Below are positions 1 through 9,086 of a stretch of 57,852 bases of DNA, in pieces. Made by a program: the position numbers and the translations under genes. Under the pieces are notes generated by a model. The model was not told the DNA's origin and ran no database searches. It worked only from the letters and a program-made list of their open reading frames with translations. Positions within the stretch are counted from its first letter, which is position 1, and each line of letters begins with the position of its first letter. This DNA is from Bradyrhizobium centrolobii (GTDB lineage Bacteria; Pseudomonadota; Alphaproteobacteria; Rhizobiales; Xanthobacteraceae): the NCBI RefSeq assembly GCF_001641635.1, contig NZ_LUUB01000074.1:284-58135 (forward strand), in the 5' to 3' direction.

Positions 1-36
1 GGCGGAGTTTGTGGCGGCTGAAGAGAGACCGATGTC

Positions 37-1392
37 CTACTTCGCCTTCAGGAAGTCGGCGACTTCGAGCAGCATGAACTCGTCGTCGTCGGCCTTGTTG
101 GGATCGCGGCTGGACGAGAACGGCAGGTTGTTGTCGTTGCCGACGATGATGTGGGTCTCGTCGACGCGATCGACGTTCTCGATGGTGAAGAACGGGAAGG
201 TGTAGACGCCGTCATTGAGCGGCTTCTTCGCCTTCTTGTCGGGGTCCTTGATCTTTAGAAGGTCGATATAGCCGATCTTGCGCACGGGCTTGCCGACATT
301 GGCGTCCGTGAGCTCGATCTTGTAGATGCGCTTGAACTTGGCGACGTCGGGGAAGCAGTTCTCGCCGCGCACGCCTTGCGGGCAGGCCTTGTCGGCCGTG
401 CCTTCGCCGTTGTCGCGTTCGATGACGAGGCCGGCGCTCGGATCGATCATGTTGAAGTCGCCGATGGCGTTGCCGTTCTGCTCGAACACATACTGCCAAT
501 AGCGGCCGGTGAACTTTTCCGCAGCGACGTCGAATTCGAGGATGCGAGAGGCTTCCTTGCCGTCGACCTTCTCCCAGTCTTTCTTGTCGGCATCCCACAG
601 CGGGCCCTCGAGCAGGCCGTAGAGGAACTTGCCGTCCTTCGAGGACGCAAAGCCCTCAAAGCCCTTGGAGCGGCGGAGGTTGACGTTGGTGTAGGTCGCG
701 CCCGGTGCGCCCGGCGTCGCCACCGCCCAGTGATCGGGCGAGCGCACCGGTTTGCCATCGGCGATCGTTTCGAACACGCCGAGGATCTTGCCGGTCTTGT
801 CGGCCTTCAGGATGTAGGGGCCGAACTCGTCGCCGATCCAGAAGGTGTCGCCGATGATCTGGAACCCCTCGGTGTCGAAGTCGGAGCCCGTGAGGTAACG
901 CTTCTGGGTGTCCTCATGCACGATGCGGAACGGCACCTTCTTGTCGGGATCGTGCAGGAACACCGTCTCCAGCCGCTCGATCTTGCCGCTGGCCCAGTCC
1001 ATCTTGTATCGGTTCAGGTACAGCATCGAATCCGGCGAGTTGGCGCGCGCGCCCATGCCGTTGTCGGTGATCACCCAGAAGGTGCCGTCGCCCAGTGACT
1101 TGATGCCGGAATGGCCCTGCAGCGGCTGGCCCTTGAACGGCAGCGACACACCGGTCGGGCGCTCGGCGGACTTGCCCATCACGGTGCCGAGCGCGTCGAC
1201 GCGCTTGCCCGTGGTGTATTTGCCCGAGGTCTTGAGATCGGCGGGCGCATCCGCCGGCGCGTCGATGAAGGACTCGGCCGGCATCACGACGTGGCCGGTC
1301 AGCGTGGCGGGGAATTCGCCTTCGTTCTGCGCGAGCGCGGCGCTCGTGGCGAGAAGGATTGTTGCGACGGAGGCAAGAAAAGTCGCGCGCAT
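37..1392 (-). CDS. Secreted esterase-like protein of the phytase family
   Basis: A 451-residue protein with an N-terminal signal peptide (hydrophobic core around residues 5-20, cleavage after ALAQ), so it is probably periplasmic. The rest resembles the phytase-like esterase domain family (PF13449 type), a beta-propeller fold whose substrates are mostly untested. Recognisable stretches include ITDNGMGARANSPD near residue 110 and the WIGDEFGPYILKAD segment near residue 186. It lies 84 bases downstream of the second permease gene on the same strand, so it may be the last gene seen of the ABC-transporter operon and act on the imported compound. The family is recognised with fair confidence; the true substrate is unknown. 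Confidence 0.8.
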   Translation of the reverse strand: MRATFLASVATILLATSAALAQNEGEFPATLTGHVVMPAESFIDAPADAPADLKTSGKYTTGKRVDALGTVMGKSAERPTGVSLPFKGQPLQGHSGIKSLGDGTFWVITDNGMGARANSPDSMLYLNRYKMDWASGKIERLETVFLHDPDKKVPFRIVHEDTQKRYLTGSDFDTEGFQIIGDTFWIGDEFGPYILKADKTGKILGVFETIADGKPVRSPDHWAVATPGAPGATYTNVNLRRSKGFEGFASSKDGKFLYGLLEGPLWDADKKDWEKVDGKEASRILEFDVAAEKFTGRYWQYVFEQNGNAIGDFNMIDPSAGLVIERDNGEGTADKACPQGVRGENCFPDVAKFKRIYKIELTDANVGKPVRKIGYIDLLKIKDPDKKAKKPLNDGVYTFPFFTIENVDRVDETHIIVGNDNNLPFSSSRDPNKADDDEFMLLEVADFLKAK

Positions 1393-1476
1393 GTGCGTCT
1401 CCTGTTGAGGGAGGCCGTCTTATGCGGACCGCGTATTGCAGTTTTGTGAAGGCGGGCCAAACGCCGCAGGCGCTTG

Positions 1477-2373
1477 CTACTCCTTTACCGCGCCGGTGAG
1501 CGAGGACACGTAGTAGTCCACAAACAGCGAGTAGAAGATCGCAACCGGCAGCGAGCCGAGCAGCGATCCGGCCATCAGCGCGCCCCACTGGTAGACGTCG
1601 CCGGTGACGAGCTCGGTCAGGATCGCGACCGGCACGGTCTTGTTGGCGCCGCTCTGGATGAAGGCGAGCGCATAGATGAACTCGTTCCAGGACAGCGTGA
1701 AGGAGAAGATGCCGGCCGAGATCAGGCCGGGCACGGCGAGCGGCAGGGTGATCCGCCGCAGGATCTGCAGCCGCGTGGCGCCGTCGACCAGCGCGCATTC
1801 CTCGAGCTCGTAGGGGATCGACTTGAAATAGCCGATCAGGAGCCAGGTGCAGAACGGTACCAGGAAGGTCGGATAGACCAGGATCAGCGCCAGCGGACTG
1901 TCGAACAGGCCGAACTGCACCACGACGGTGGCGAGCGGAATGAACAGGATCGACGGCGGCACGAGATAGGCCAGATAAATGCCGAGGCCGACATACGGGC
2001 TGCCACGGAAGCGCAAGCGCTCGATCGCATAGGCCGCGAGCGTGCTCGCGAACAGTGACAGCGTGGTCGAGCCGATCGCGACGAGCATCGTCGTCTTCAG
2101 CCAGCGCGGATAGGAAGTCTCGAACAACAGATGCTTGATGTGGGCAAGCGTCGGCGAGGTGATCCAGAACGGGTTGTGATCCCTGAAGTTCATCAGCTCC
2201 GCGTTTGGTTTGAACGCGGTGATCGCCATCCAGTAGAACGGAAACAAGAGGATCAGCACGAAGCAACCGAGCGGCAGGTAGATCATCATCATCCGCCGCA
2301 GCCCGGAATCCCAGGCCATGGTGTCAGGCGCGGAGTTGGCGACTGCGGCGGGCTGCGTGACGGTGTCAGTCAT
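1477..2373 (-). CDS. Carbohydrate-type ABC transporter permease (MalG-like)
   Basis: A 298-residue inner-membrane permease with six predicted membrane segments. The family's EAA loop is visible as ELEECALVDGATRLQILRRI around residues 195-215, which contacts the ATPase. The short periplasmic loop before the core and the C-terminal position make it the MalG-type partner. Its first bases overlap the end of the upstream permease gene by 8 bases, indicating translational coupling. No ATPase is encoded nearby in the window; one is expected to the left of position 1 or elsewhere in the genome. The substrate is not evident from the sequence, though sugars or polyols are usual for the family. Confidence 0.9.
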   Translation of the reverse strand: MTDTVTQPAAVANSAPDTMAWDSGLRRMMMIYLPLGCFVLILLFPFYWMAITAFKPNAELMNFRDHNPFWITSPTLAHIKHLLFETSYPRWLKTTMLVAIGSTTLSLFASTLAAYAIERLRFRGSPYVGLGIYLAYLVPPSILFIPLATVVVQFGLFDSPLALILVYPTFLVPFCTWLLIGYFKSIPYELEECALVDGATRLQILRRITLPLAVPGLISAGIFSFTLSWNEFIYALAFIQSGANKTVPVAILTELVTGDVYQWGALMAGSLLGSLPVAIFYSLFVDYYVSSLTGAVKE

Positions 2374-3322
2374 TGCCCTCTCCCTGCTGCCATTTGCGGC
2401 GCGCGAGACCGAAATAGGAGAACAGCGTCGCGAACACCAGGAACGGGATCATCGAGACCGCGATTGCCGCACCCTCGCCGAGCTCGCCGCCGGCAATGCC
2501 GCGCTGGAAGGCGAGGGTGGCCAGCAAGTGGGTCGAGTTGACCGGCCCGCCGCGGGTGATGGCATAGACGAGCTGAAAGTCGGTAAAGGTGAAGATGATC
2601 GAGAAGGTCATGACGATGGCGAGGATCGGCATCATCATCGGGAAGGTGATGTAGCGGAAGCGCTGCCAGGCGCTGGCACCGTCGAGCATCGCGGCTTCAT
2701 AGAGCGAAGGCGAGATGGTCTGGAGCCCTGCGAGCAGCGAGATCGCGACGAAGGGAATGCCGCGCCAGATGTTGGCGGCGATCAGCGAGAAGCGCGCCGG
2801 CCAGGGCGAGCCGAGGAAGTTGATGTTGGCCGAGCGCCAATGCAGCACGTCGACCAGGAGGTAGGAGATGATCGAGAACTGCGGATCGTAGATCCACCAG
2901 AACGCCAGTGCCGAGAGCACGGTCGGCACGATCCAGGGCAGCAGCACGATGGCGCGCAGCAGGCTCTTGAACGGAAAATGGTTGTTGAGCAGCAGCGCGA
3001 GCCAGAAGCCGAGCGCAAACTTCCCGAAGGTCGCAACCGCCGTATAGAACACGCTGTAGAACACCGCGCCCCACCACAGGGGATCGGTGAGCAGATACTG
3101 GAAATTCTCAAGGCCCACATAGACGCCGCGCCGTCCAATCGTGGTGTCGGTGAAGGCGAGCCAGATGCCAAGGCCCAGCGGATAGGTGAGGAAGACGGCA
3201 AGCAGCCCGATCGCGGGCGCAAGGCACATCACGATCAGGAACGGCTTGTAGTCGAACAGCCGCACCAGCCACGACGGCTGCCGCAGCGCCAGAGCGGGGG
3301 AGGAGAGTGTGGTCACGGACAT
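2366..3322 (-). CDS. Carbohydrate-type ABC transporter permease (MalF-like)
   Basis: A 318-residue permease with about six membrane segments, and the first of the two permeases of this importer. The EAA motif is present as LYEAAMLDGASAWQRFRYI around residues 210-230. It follows the binding-protein gene after a 125-base gap that holds a long hairpin repeat, and overlaps the next permease by 8 bases. Together with its neighbour it would form the transmembrane channel through which the binding protein delivers its ligand. The family assignment is clear; the substrate is not. Confidence 0.9.
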   Translation of the reverse strand: MSVTTLSSPALALRQPSWLVRLFDYKPFLIVMCLAPAIGLLAVFLTYPLGLGIWLAFTDTTIGRRGVYVGLENFQYLLTDPLWWGAVFYSVFYTAVATFGKFALGFWLALLLNNHFPFKSLLRAIVLLPWIVPTVLSALAFWWIYDPQFSIISYLLVDVLHWRSANINFLGSPWPARFSLIAANIWRGIPFVAISLLAGLQTISPSLYEAAMLDGASAWQRFRYITFPMMMPILAIVMTFSIIFTFTDFQLVYAITRGGPVNSTHLLATLAFQRGIAGGELGEGAAIAVSMIPFLVFATLFSYFGLARRKWQQGEGND

Positions 3323-3354
3323 CAGGTCGTTGCCCTGTTCTGGACGGTCACCGC

Positions 3355-3438
3355 ACCGTCATTGCGAGCGAAGCGAAGCAATCCAGTCTGTCTCCGCAGT
3401 CGCAGTCTGGATTGCTTCGTCGCTCCTCGCAATGACGG
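3355..3438. repeat. Long hairpin repeat inside the ABC operon
   Basis: Near-perfect inverted repeat: CCGTCATTGCGAGCGAAGCG on the left and its near-complement ending GCAATGACGG on the right, with a short GC-rich loop. It sits between the binding-protein gene (ending at 3448) and the first permease (starting at 3322). It is of the dispersed REP-like kind common in Bradyrhizobium. Between a binding-protein gene and a permease gene such a hairpin could stabilise the upstream message or reduce read-through; that role is inference. Confidence 0.8.
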
Positions 3439-3447
3439 TGTTTGTTG

Positions 3448-4788
3448 CTATCGCCGGAAGTATCGCTTGCAGCGCCGCTCAGCCTCGGCTGCTGCCTGCT
3501 CCGGCGTCGCCGCACCCGTCGCGACCGCGGCACACATCTGCACCAGCACGTAATCGGCGCTGACGGCGCCGGTGGCCGAGGAGATCGGCCCCTTGTAGCC
3601 GTCGTAGTAGGTGCTGTTCATGGTGTCCTTGAAGATCCTGACCTTCGGATCCTCGCTCCAGACCTTGGCCTCGGCATAGGCGGCCAGCGGCTGGGCCCAA
3701 TAGCCGGAATTGGCATTGAGCCACGGCTCGTACTGGTCCTTCTCCAGCATGTATTGCAGGAACGCCTTTGCGGCGTTGGGATACTGGCTGTGCTTGAACA
3801 CCATCGCGTTCAGCGTCAGGCCTGCCATCGGCGAAATCTTGGCATTGCCCTTGGGCAGCAGCTGATGCTCGCTGTCCTCGGCTATGGCGCGGGTCGCCGG
3901 ATCGTTCTTCAGCGAGAAGTACAGCGAGACACCGTTGGCGGTCAGCGAGATTTCCTGCGAGGAATAGGCGCGGTTGTTGCTGACGTCGTTCCATGACGGC
4001 GTGCCGGCGATGAAGGTCGGGTACAGCTCCTTGACCCAGTTGAGCGCGGCGATCGTCTCCTTGCTGTTGATGACGACATTTCCCTCCTCGTCGAGCAGGG
4101 AAGCGTTGTGCGACCACAGCGCCCAGTTGGCGAAGCCGTTGCCGTCGCCCTTGGCATTGCCGAGCGCGAAGCCGGCCGGCTTGCCGGCCTTGTGCAGCTT
4201 GCGGCACAGGTCGACAACGCCGGCGTGATCCTCCGGAACCTTGTCGAAGCCGACCGATTGCAGGATCGACTTGCGGTAGATCAGGGGACCTGCGGTGGCG
4301 CCGAACGGCAGTCCGATCCAGGACTCGCTCTTGCTCTTCATGCCGTACTTCTGCGCCAGCGGCAGCCAGCCGCCATAACGTTTGCCGAGATAGTCGGCGA
4401 CGTCGGTCAGCTCGATCAGCTTGTCGACATAGATATGCGGGGCGTCGGAGAAGCCGATGATGATGTCGGGGCCGGCGCCGGAGTTCGCCGTCACCGCGGT
4501 CTGCTGGGCGATGTCCTCCCAGCCGACGAAGTCGACCTTCACCTCGACGCCGGTCGCGTCGGTGAAGCGCTTGGCGTTGGCGCGGAACACGTCCTCGTCC
4601 GGCTGGACGAAGCGCACAGGCCGCAGCATGCGCAAGGTTGCGCCCTTCTCGATCGGCAGCTTCGGCGCCGGAACGTCGGCGGCCTTGATTGGAGATGGCG
4701 TTGTTTGCGCCGCAGCACCGGTCGCGGCAAGTGCCGCGGCCGATAGGCCCAGCGCCAAGGCGTCACGACGCGTAAGGTCGTTCCTCAT
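3448..4788 (-). CDS. ABC transporter extracellular solute-binding protein, Tat-type signal
   Basis: A 446-residue family 1 (maltose-type) solute-binding protein. I chose the ATG at 4788 because GGGAGGAACTG lies just upstream and the protein then starts with a twin-arginine leader (LTRRDALALG followed by an Ala-rich core). That implies export by Tat, possibly already folded. The mature part carries typical binding-protein features such as the DIIIGFSDAPHIYVDKL stretch. It lies 85 bases after the dehydrogenase gene and upstream of two permease genes, giving the usual binding protein-permease-permease order. The ligand cannot be read from the sequence. Confidence 0.9.
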   Translation of the reverse strand: MRNDLTRRDALALGLSAAALAATGAAAQTTPSPIKAADVPAPKLPIEKGATLRMLRPVRFVQPDEDVFRANAKRFTDATGVEVKVDFVGWEDIAQQTAVTANSGAGPDIIIGFSDAPHIYVDKLIELTDVADYLGKRYGGWLPLAQKYGMKSKSESWIGLPFGATAGPLIYRKSILQSVGFDKVPEDHAGVVDLCRKLHKAGKPAGFALGNAKGDGNGFANWALWSHNASLLDEEGNVVINSKETIAALNWVKELYPTFIAGTPSWNDVSNNRAYSSQEISLTANGVSLYFSLKNDPATRAIAEDSEHQLLPKGNAKISPMAGLTLNAMVFKHSQYPNAAKAFLQYMLEKDQYEPWLNANSGYWAQPLAAYAEAKVWSEDPKVRIFKDTMNSTYYDGYKGPISSATGAVSADYVLVQMCAAVATGAATPEQAAAEAERRCKRYFRR

Positions 4789-4873
4789 CAGTTCCTCCCT
4801 GTTGTCTCCCTTCCCGGCGTTGATCGCCGGTGAAGGGTCTTTTCGGTGTTCCCGCGCGTTTTGCGCCCGCCGC

Positions 4874-5917
4874 CTAGCTGTTCGGCCCGCGGTCCATGCT
4901 GACGGGCTGCCAGCGGCGGAGCGCGGTGTCTTGCAGCACCGACGGATTGACACAGCTTACCGGCCACATGCCCTGAAGCACCAGTGACAATTCGTAGCCC
5001 ACGCGGCGCTTGCGCGCTTCGTCGAACCGTGCCGAGGCCGAGGCGACATGGGCGGTCAGGGTCACGTTCTCCATCCCGAGCAGGGGATTGTTGTGCGACG
5101 GCGGTTCCTTCTCCAGCACGTCGAGGGCAGCGTGCGCGATCCAGCCCTCCTGCAGCGCCTTGATCAGGCTCTCTTCATCCACCGTGGCGCCGCGGCCGGT
5201 GTTGATGAAGATCGAGCCCTTCTTCATCTGCCGAAAATGCTTTTCGGTCAGCATGTGATGCACCTCGGGCCGGGCGGGCGCGTGCATCGAGACGAAGTCG
5301 GATTGCGACAGCACCTCGTTCAGCGTTGCCGGCATCACGCCGTGATCGTACATCAGCGTTTCCTGGATGAAGGGATCGTAGGCCATCATGCGCAGACCGA
5401 ACGGTGCGGCGCGCTTCGCGACCGCACGCGCCACGCGGCCGAAGGAGATGAAGCCGAGGGTCTGGCCCATCAGCCGCGGGATCTTGAGCAGCGCAGGGCG
5501 GCCCTCGGCCCAGCGGCCGGTGCGCACCATCCGGTCCTGCTCGACCAGGCGGCGGAAGCCGGCGAGCAGCAGCATCATGGCGTGGTCGGCGACTTCCTCG
5601 ATGAAGGTGTCGGGAATGTTGGTGACGGGAATGCCGCGCGCGGTGGCCGCCTTCACATCGACACTGTCGACGCCGACCGAGCCGAGCGTGATGACCTTGC
5701 AGCTCTCCAGCGCGTCGATGATGGTCTTGGTGATCGGGATGCCCTTGGCGTAGATGGCGTCGGCGGTCTTTGCGGCGGCGATGAACTCGGCCTCGTTCGC
5801 CGGCGCCTCGACGATCTCGGCATCGATCGGATCGAGCGCCTCGCGCTCGTAGGAATAATCGCTGCCCGCGACCGTGAAGCTCGCGCCCTTCGGCGTCACC
5901 ACCCTGTATTTCGGCAT
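4874..5917 (-). CDS. D-2-hydroxyacid dehydrogenase family protein
   Basis: A 347-residue NAD(P)-dependent dehydrogenase of the D-2-hydroxyacid family, which interconverts 2-oxo acids and D-2-hydroxy acids. The ATG at 5917 (MPKYRVVTPKG) follows a GGAGCAG-like site; the longer open frame upstream is not conserved-looking. The catalytic trio is visible: Arg in TGRGATVDEE, Glu in LEKEPP and His in TAHVASAS. The nucleotide-binding loop reads GFISFGRVA, so the middle glycine of the usual GxGxxG is replaced by Ile. It is the first gene of the operon with the ABC importer, which suggests it processes the imported compound. The exact substrate is unknown. Confidence 0.85.
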   Translation of the reverse strand: MPKYRVVTPKGASFTVAGSDYSYEREALDPIDAEIVEAPANEAEFIAAAKTADAIYAKGIPITKTIIDALESCKVITLGSVGVDSVDVKAATARGIPVTNIPDTFIEEVADHAMMLLLAGFRRLVEQDRMVRTGRWAEGRPALLKIPRLMGQTLGFISFGRVARAVAKRAAPFGLRMMAYDPFIQETLMYDHGVMPATLNEVLSQSDFVSMHAPARPEVHHMLTEKHFRQMKKGSIFINTGRGATVDEESLIKALQEGWIAHAALDVLEKEPPSHNNPLLGMENVTLTAHVASASARFDEARKRRVGYELSLVLQGMWPVSCVNPSVLQDTALRRWQPVSMDRGPNS

Positions 5918-6126
5918 GTCCTGCTCCGATTTGGTTTGTCGGTTTTTGTTGTGACCCGGCCTTCGTGACGGGCCTTTGCGTCTTTTACGCGAAATCGCGG
6001 CGATCGCGTACAATTCTCGGTTGTCGGACGCGGTTGATAAGGTCGGTTTTCCACGTGCGATCCGGGCTTTTACGGAGCCGGCCGTAACAGGTTGCTAATG
6101 GGTCTCACACTAGAAGTTGCTTCAAT

Positions 6127-7863
6127 TTGTATCGATTGACTCGCGTGCCCGTATCCCTTTTGCCTCGGAGCCTCACCGTGAAGTTGAGCAATCTGAAGAT
6201 CGCCCCCAAGCTCGGCATTCTTGTCGGCGTCACTCTGTTCGGCCTGTGCATTTCCGGGGTTCTCGCCGGTTATCTGATGAAACGCGCAATGTTGGACGCG
6301 CGCATCGACCAGACCAAGGCCATCGTCGAAGTGGCCCGCACCTACGCGGCCACCTTGATGAAGCGGGTCAATGCCGGTGAAATGACGAAGGATGCTGCGC
6401 TCGCGGAGCTCCGCCGCTACGGCAACGCCATGACCTACGACAGGGGCTCCGGCTATCTGTTCGGCACCACCTATGACGGCATCACGCAGCTCGCGCCCGA
6501 TCCGAAGCAGATCGGCACCAATCGCATGGACGTCGAGACCAACGGGCGAAAGCTCTCCCGCGAGATCATGGATGGCGTCAGGGCCAACGGCGATATCCTG
6601 CTCTTCTACGAATATGTGAAGCCCGGCCAGGAGAAGCCGATCCGCAAGCTCGGCTACGCCGTCGCGGTGCCCGGCTTCGAGATGTATCTCGGCACCGGCG
6701 CCTATCTTGAGGACATCGACGAGAAGATGGGCCCGGTCTACTGGCTGCTCGGCCTCGCCATGCTCGGCATCGTGATCATCGCCGGCAGCATCGCCTGGCT
6801 GCTCGGCCGCAGCATCAGCCGACCGCTGGCGCTGCTCGGCACCCGCATGAAGGAGCTCGCCGACGGCAAGCTCGAAGGCGACATCCCCGGCGTCGGCCGC
6901 GGCGACGAGGTCGGCGGGATGGCGGCTACCGTCCAGATATTCAAGGACAACGCGGTCCGGATTCGCGAGATCGAGAAGACCGAGGGCGAAGCCAAGGAAC
7001 GTGCCGCAGCGGAACGTCGCAGCGCGATGGAAGAGATCGCCAACGACTTCGAACGCAGCGTCAACGGCATCGTTCGCTCGGTCTCCTCGGCCGCGGCGGG
7101 CATGCAGACCACGGCGCAGTCGATGACCGCGACCGCCAGCGACGCCTCTTCGCGCGCGGCGACCGTTGGCGCCGCCTCGCAAAAGGCCTCCGGCAATGTC
7201 GGCACGGTCGCAGCCGCCGCCGAAGAGCTGTCGAGTTCGGTTGCGGAAATCTCCCGCCAGGTGACGCGCTCGACCGAGGTCGCGAGCCGCGCCGTCAGCG
7301 ATGCCGAGCGCACCAACACCACCGTGCAGGTGCTGTCCTCCGGTGCCGAGAAGATCGGCGAGGTGGTCAAGCTGATCCATTCGATCGCGGCACAGACCAA
7401 CCTCCTGGCGCTCAATGCCACCATCGAGGCGGCGCGCGCCGGCGAGTCCGGCCGAGGCTTCGCCGTCGTCGCCTCCGAGGTCAAGGCGCTCGCCAACCAG
7501 ACCGCCAAGGCGACCGAGGAGATCTCCGCCCAGGTCGCGGCGATGCAGACCTCGACCAGCGATGCGGTCGCGGCGATTGCCGGCATCACCCAGACCATCG
7601 CCGAGATGAGCGAGATCACCGCCGGCATCTCTGCCTCGATCGAGCAGCAGGGGGAGGCCACCCGCGAGATCGCCCGCAACATCCAGTCGGTCGCGGCCGG
7701 CTCGAGCGAGATCAACGCCCATATCGGCAGCGTCACCTCCGCTGCGGAGGCGACGGGCAGCGCGGCCACCGACGTGCTCTCCAGCGCCCGCGAGCTGGAC
7801 AACCAGTCCGGCGCGCTGCGCAGCGCCGTCGACGGCTTCCTCGCCAAGGTGCGCGCGGCCTGA
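6127..7863 (+). CDS. Methyl-accepting chemotaxis protein with a Cache sensor domain
   Basis: A chemoreceptor of up to 578 residues. Order of domains: membrane segment about 29-50, a periplasmic single Cache (sCache_2-like) domain about 55-200 that should bind a small ligand, a second membrane segment about 204-227, a HAMP linker, then a cytoplasmic signalling coiled coil. The conserved hairpin tip that contacts CheA and CheW is seen around residues 425-462 (LNATIEAARAGESGRGFAVV). The start is uncertain: a GTG at 6178 would give KLSNLKIAPKLG directly before the first membrane segment and looks as good as the ATG at 6127. The gene stands alone, without che genes nearby. Confidence 0.95.
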   Translation: MYRLTRVPVSLLPRSLTVKLSNLKIAPKLGILVGVTLFGLCISGVLAGYLMKRAMLDARIDQTKAIVEVARTYAATLMKRVNAGEMTKDAALAELRRYGNAMTYDRGSGYLFGTTYDGITQLAPDPKQIGTNRMDVETNGRKLSREIMDGVRANGDILLFYEYVKPGQEKPIRKLGYAVAVPGFEMYLGTGAYLEDIDEKMGPVYWLLGLAMLGIVIIAGSIAWLLGRSISRPLALLGTRMKELADGKLEGDIPGVGRGDEVGGMAATVQIFKDNAVRIREIEKTEGEAKERAAAERRSAMEEIANDFERSVNGIVRSVSSAAAGMQTTAQSMTATASDASSRAATVGAASQKASGNVGTVAAAAEELSSSVAEISRQVTRSTEVASRAVSDAERTNTTVQVLSSGAEKIGEVVKLIHSIAAQTNLLALNATIEAARAGESGRGFAVVASEVKALANQTAKATEEISAQVAAMQTSTSDAVAAIAGITQTIAEMSEITAGISASIEQQGEATREIARNIQSVAAGSSEINAHIGSVTSAAEATGSAATDVLSSARELDNQSGALRSAVDGFLAKVRAA

Positions 7864-7872
7864 GTCACTGTT

Positions 7873-7977
7873 GTCATGCCCCGCGAAAGCGGGGCATCCA
7901 GTACGCTGCGGCCTCTCAGCTCAAGTTGCGCTGCCTCTGGAATACTGGATCGCCCGCTTTCGCGGGCGATGACAGCA
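7873..7977. repeat. Dispersed paired-hairpin repeat
   Basis: Two hairpins, one with stem TGCCCCGC/GCGGGGCA and one with CGCCCGC/GCGGGCG, flank a spacer that contains GGAATACTGGAT. The same architecture, including GGAATACTGGA, recurs at 39366-39489. It lies between the convergent chemoreceptor and TctC-type genes and may also terminate transcription. Confidence 0.75.
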
Positions 7978-7991
7978 TCCTAGGTGGCTCC

Positions 7992-8969
7992 CTACTGCTT
8001 CTCGATCCCGGCGTTGCGGATCAGCTTCTCCCACAACACGAGCTGCTCGCCGACGAAGGTGCCGAGCTCTTCCGGCGTGCCGGAGAAGGCATCCATGCCG
8101 AGCGTCGCGAGCTGGGCCTTGATCTCCGGCTTCTCGACGATCTTCCTGATCTCGGCGTTGAGCCGCGCCACGATCTCCTTCGGCATGCCGGCCGGGCCGA
8201 AATAGCCCTGCCAGGAGGAGATGTCGAAGTCCGGCACGCCGGCTTCCTGCATGGAGGGCAGTTGCGGCACCAGCGGCGAGCGGTCCTTGGTCGTGACGGC
8301 GAGCGCGCGCAGCGCGTTGCCGTTGACGTGGGGAAGGCCGGTCAGGATGTCGACGAACATCATCGAGACCCGGCCGCCCATGACGTCGTTGAGCGCCGGC
8401 GGCGAGCTCTTGTACGGTACGTGCAACAGGTCGAGCCCGGCATTGTGCGCAAAGGTCGCGCCCGACACGATCGCCGAGGACGAGCCCGAGGCGTAGCTCA
8501 GCTTGCCCGGATTGGCCTTGCCGTAGGCGACGAGCTCGCCGACGGTTTTGGCCGGCACATCGGGATGGACCACCAGCATGAAGGGCAGGTCGCCGGTGCG
8601 CGCGACCGGCGTGAAGTCCTTGACGGGATCGTAAGTCAGGCTCTTGAGCAGATAGGGATTGGCGGAATGCGTGGTGTTGGTGGTCACCAGCAGCGTGTAG
8701 CCGTCGGGTGCGGCGCGCGCGACATAGGTCGCGGCGATCATGCCGTTGGCGCCCGCCTTGTTCTCGATGACGATGCCGACACCGAGCGCCTGCGACAGAT
8801 GCTGCGAGATCAGCCGCGTCGTGGTGTCGGTGCCGCTGCCGGCCGCGAACGGCAGCACCAGCGTGATGTTGCGGCTGGGATAATTGTCGGCCCGCGCGGC
8901 GAATGCGGCGGCAAGACACAGCGCAGCCGCGCCGACGGTGTGGATGACGCGGTTCAGCGATGACAGCAT
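7992..8969 (-). CDS. Tripartite tricarboxylate transporter (TctC/Bug family) binding protein
   Basis: A 325-residue periplasmic protein with a Sec signal peptide (AAALCLAAAFAARA at its core). It matches the Bug/TctC family: the YPSRNITLVLPFAAGSGTDT start, the VIENKAGANG stretch and the DGYTLL segment are hallmarks. These proteins bind carboxylates or similar solutes for TctAB-type transporters. No tctA or tctB gene is present here, so it is an orphan, as is common in Bradyrhizobium and Bordetella where such proteins are highly multiplied. The ligand is unknown. Confidence 0.9.
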   Translation of the reverse strand: MLSSLNRVIHTVGAAALCLAAAFAARADNYPSRNITLVLPFAAGSGTDTTTRLISQHLSQALGVGIVIENKAGANGMIAATYVARAAPDGYTLLVTTNTTHSANPYLLKSLTYDPVKDFTPVARTGDLPFMLVVHPDVPAKTVGELVAYGKANPGKLSYASGSSSAIVSGATFAHNAGLDLLHVPYKSSPPALNDVMGGRVSMMFVDILTGLPHVNGNALRALAVTTKDRSPLVPQLPSMQEAGVPDFDISSWQGYFGPAGMPKEIVARLNAEIRKIVEKPEIKAQLATLGMDAFSGTPEELGTFVGEQLVLWEKLIRNAGIEKQ

Positions 8970-9086
8970 GTTCGGACGTTCCCTCTTTTCGTTGGCGGGG
9001 AACCTAGCTGCTCGAAGGCCAAAGAGGAAGGCGCGTCTTGTCGCTTGCTTTCGATATGAGATTTCGCGAGCTCCGCGGCACGGAAT

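Noticed and set aside
6070..7722. A 550-codon frame antisense to the chemoreceptor
   Set aside because: Entirely overlaps a clear MCP gene and lacks any recognisable motif.
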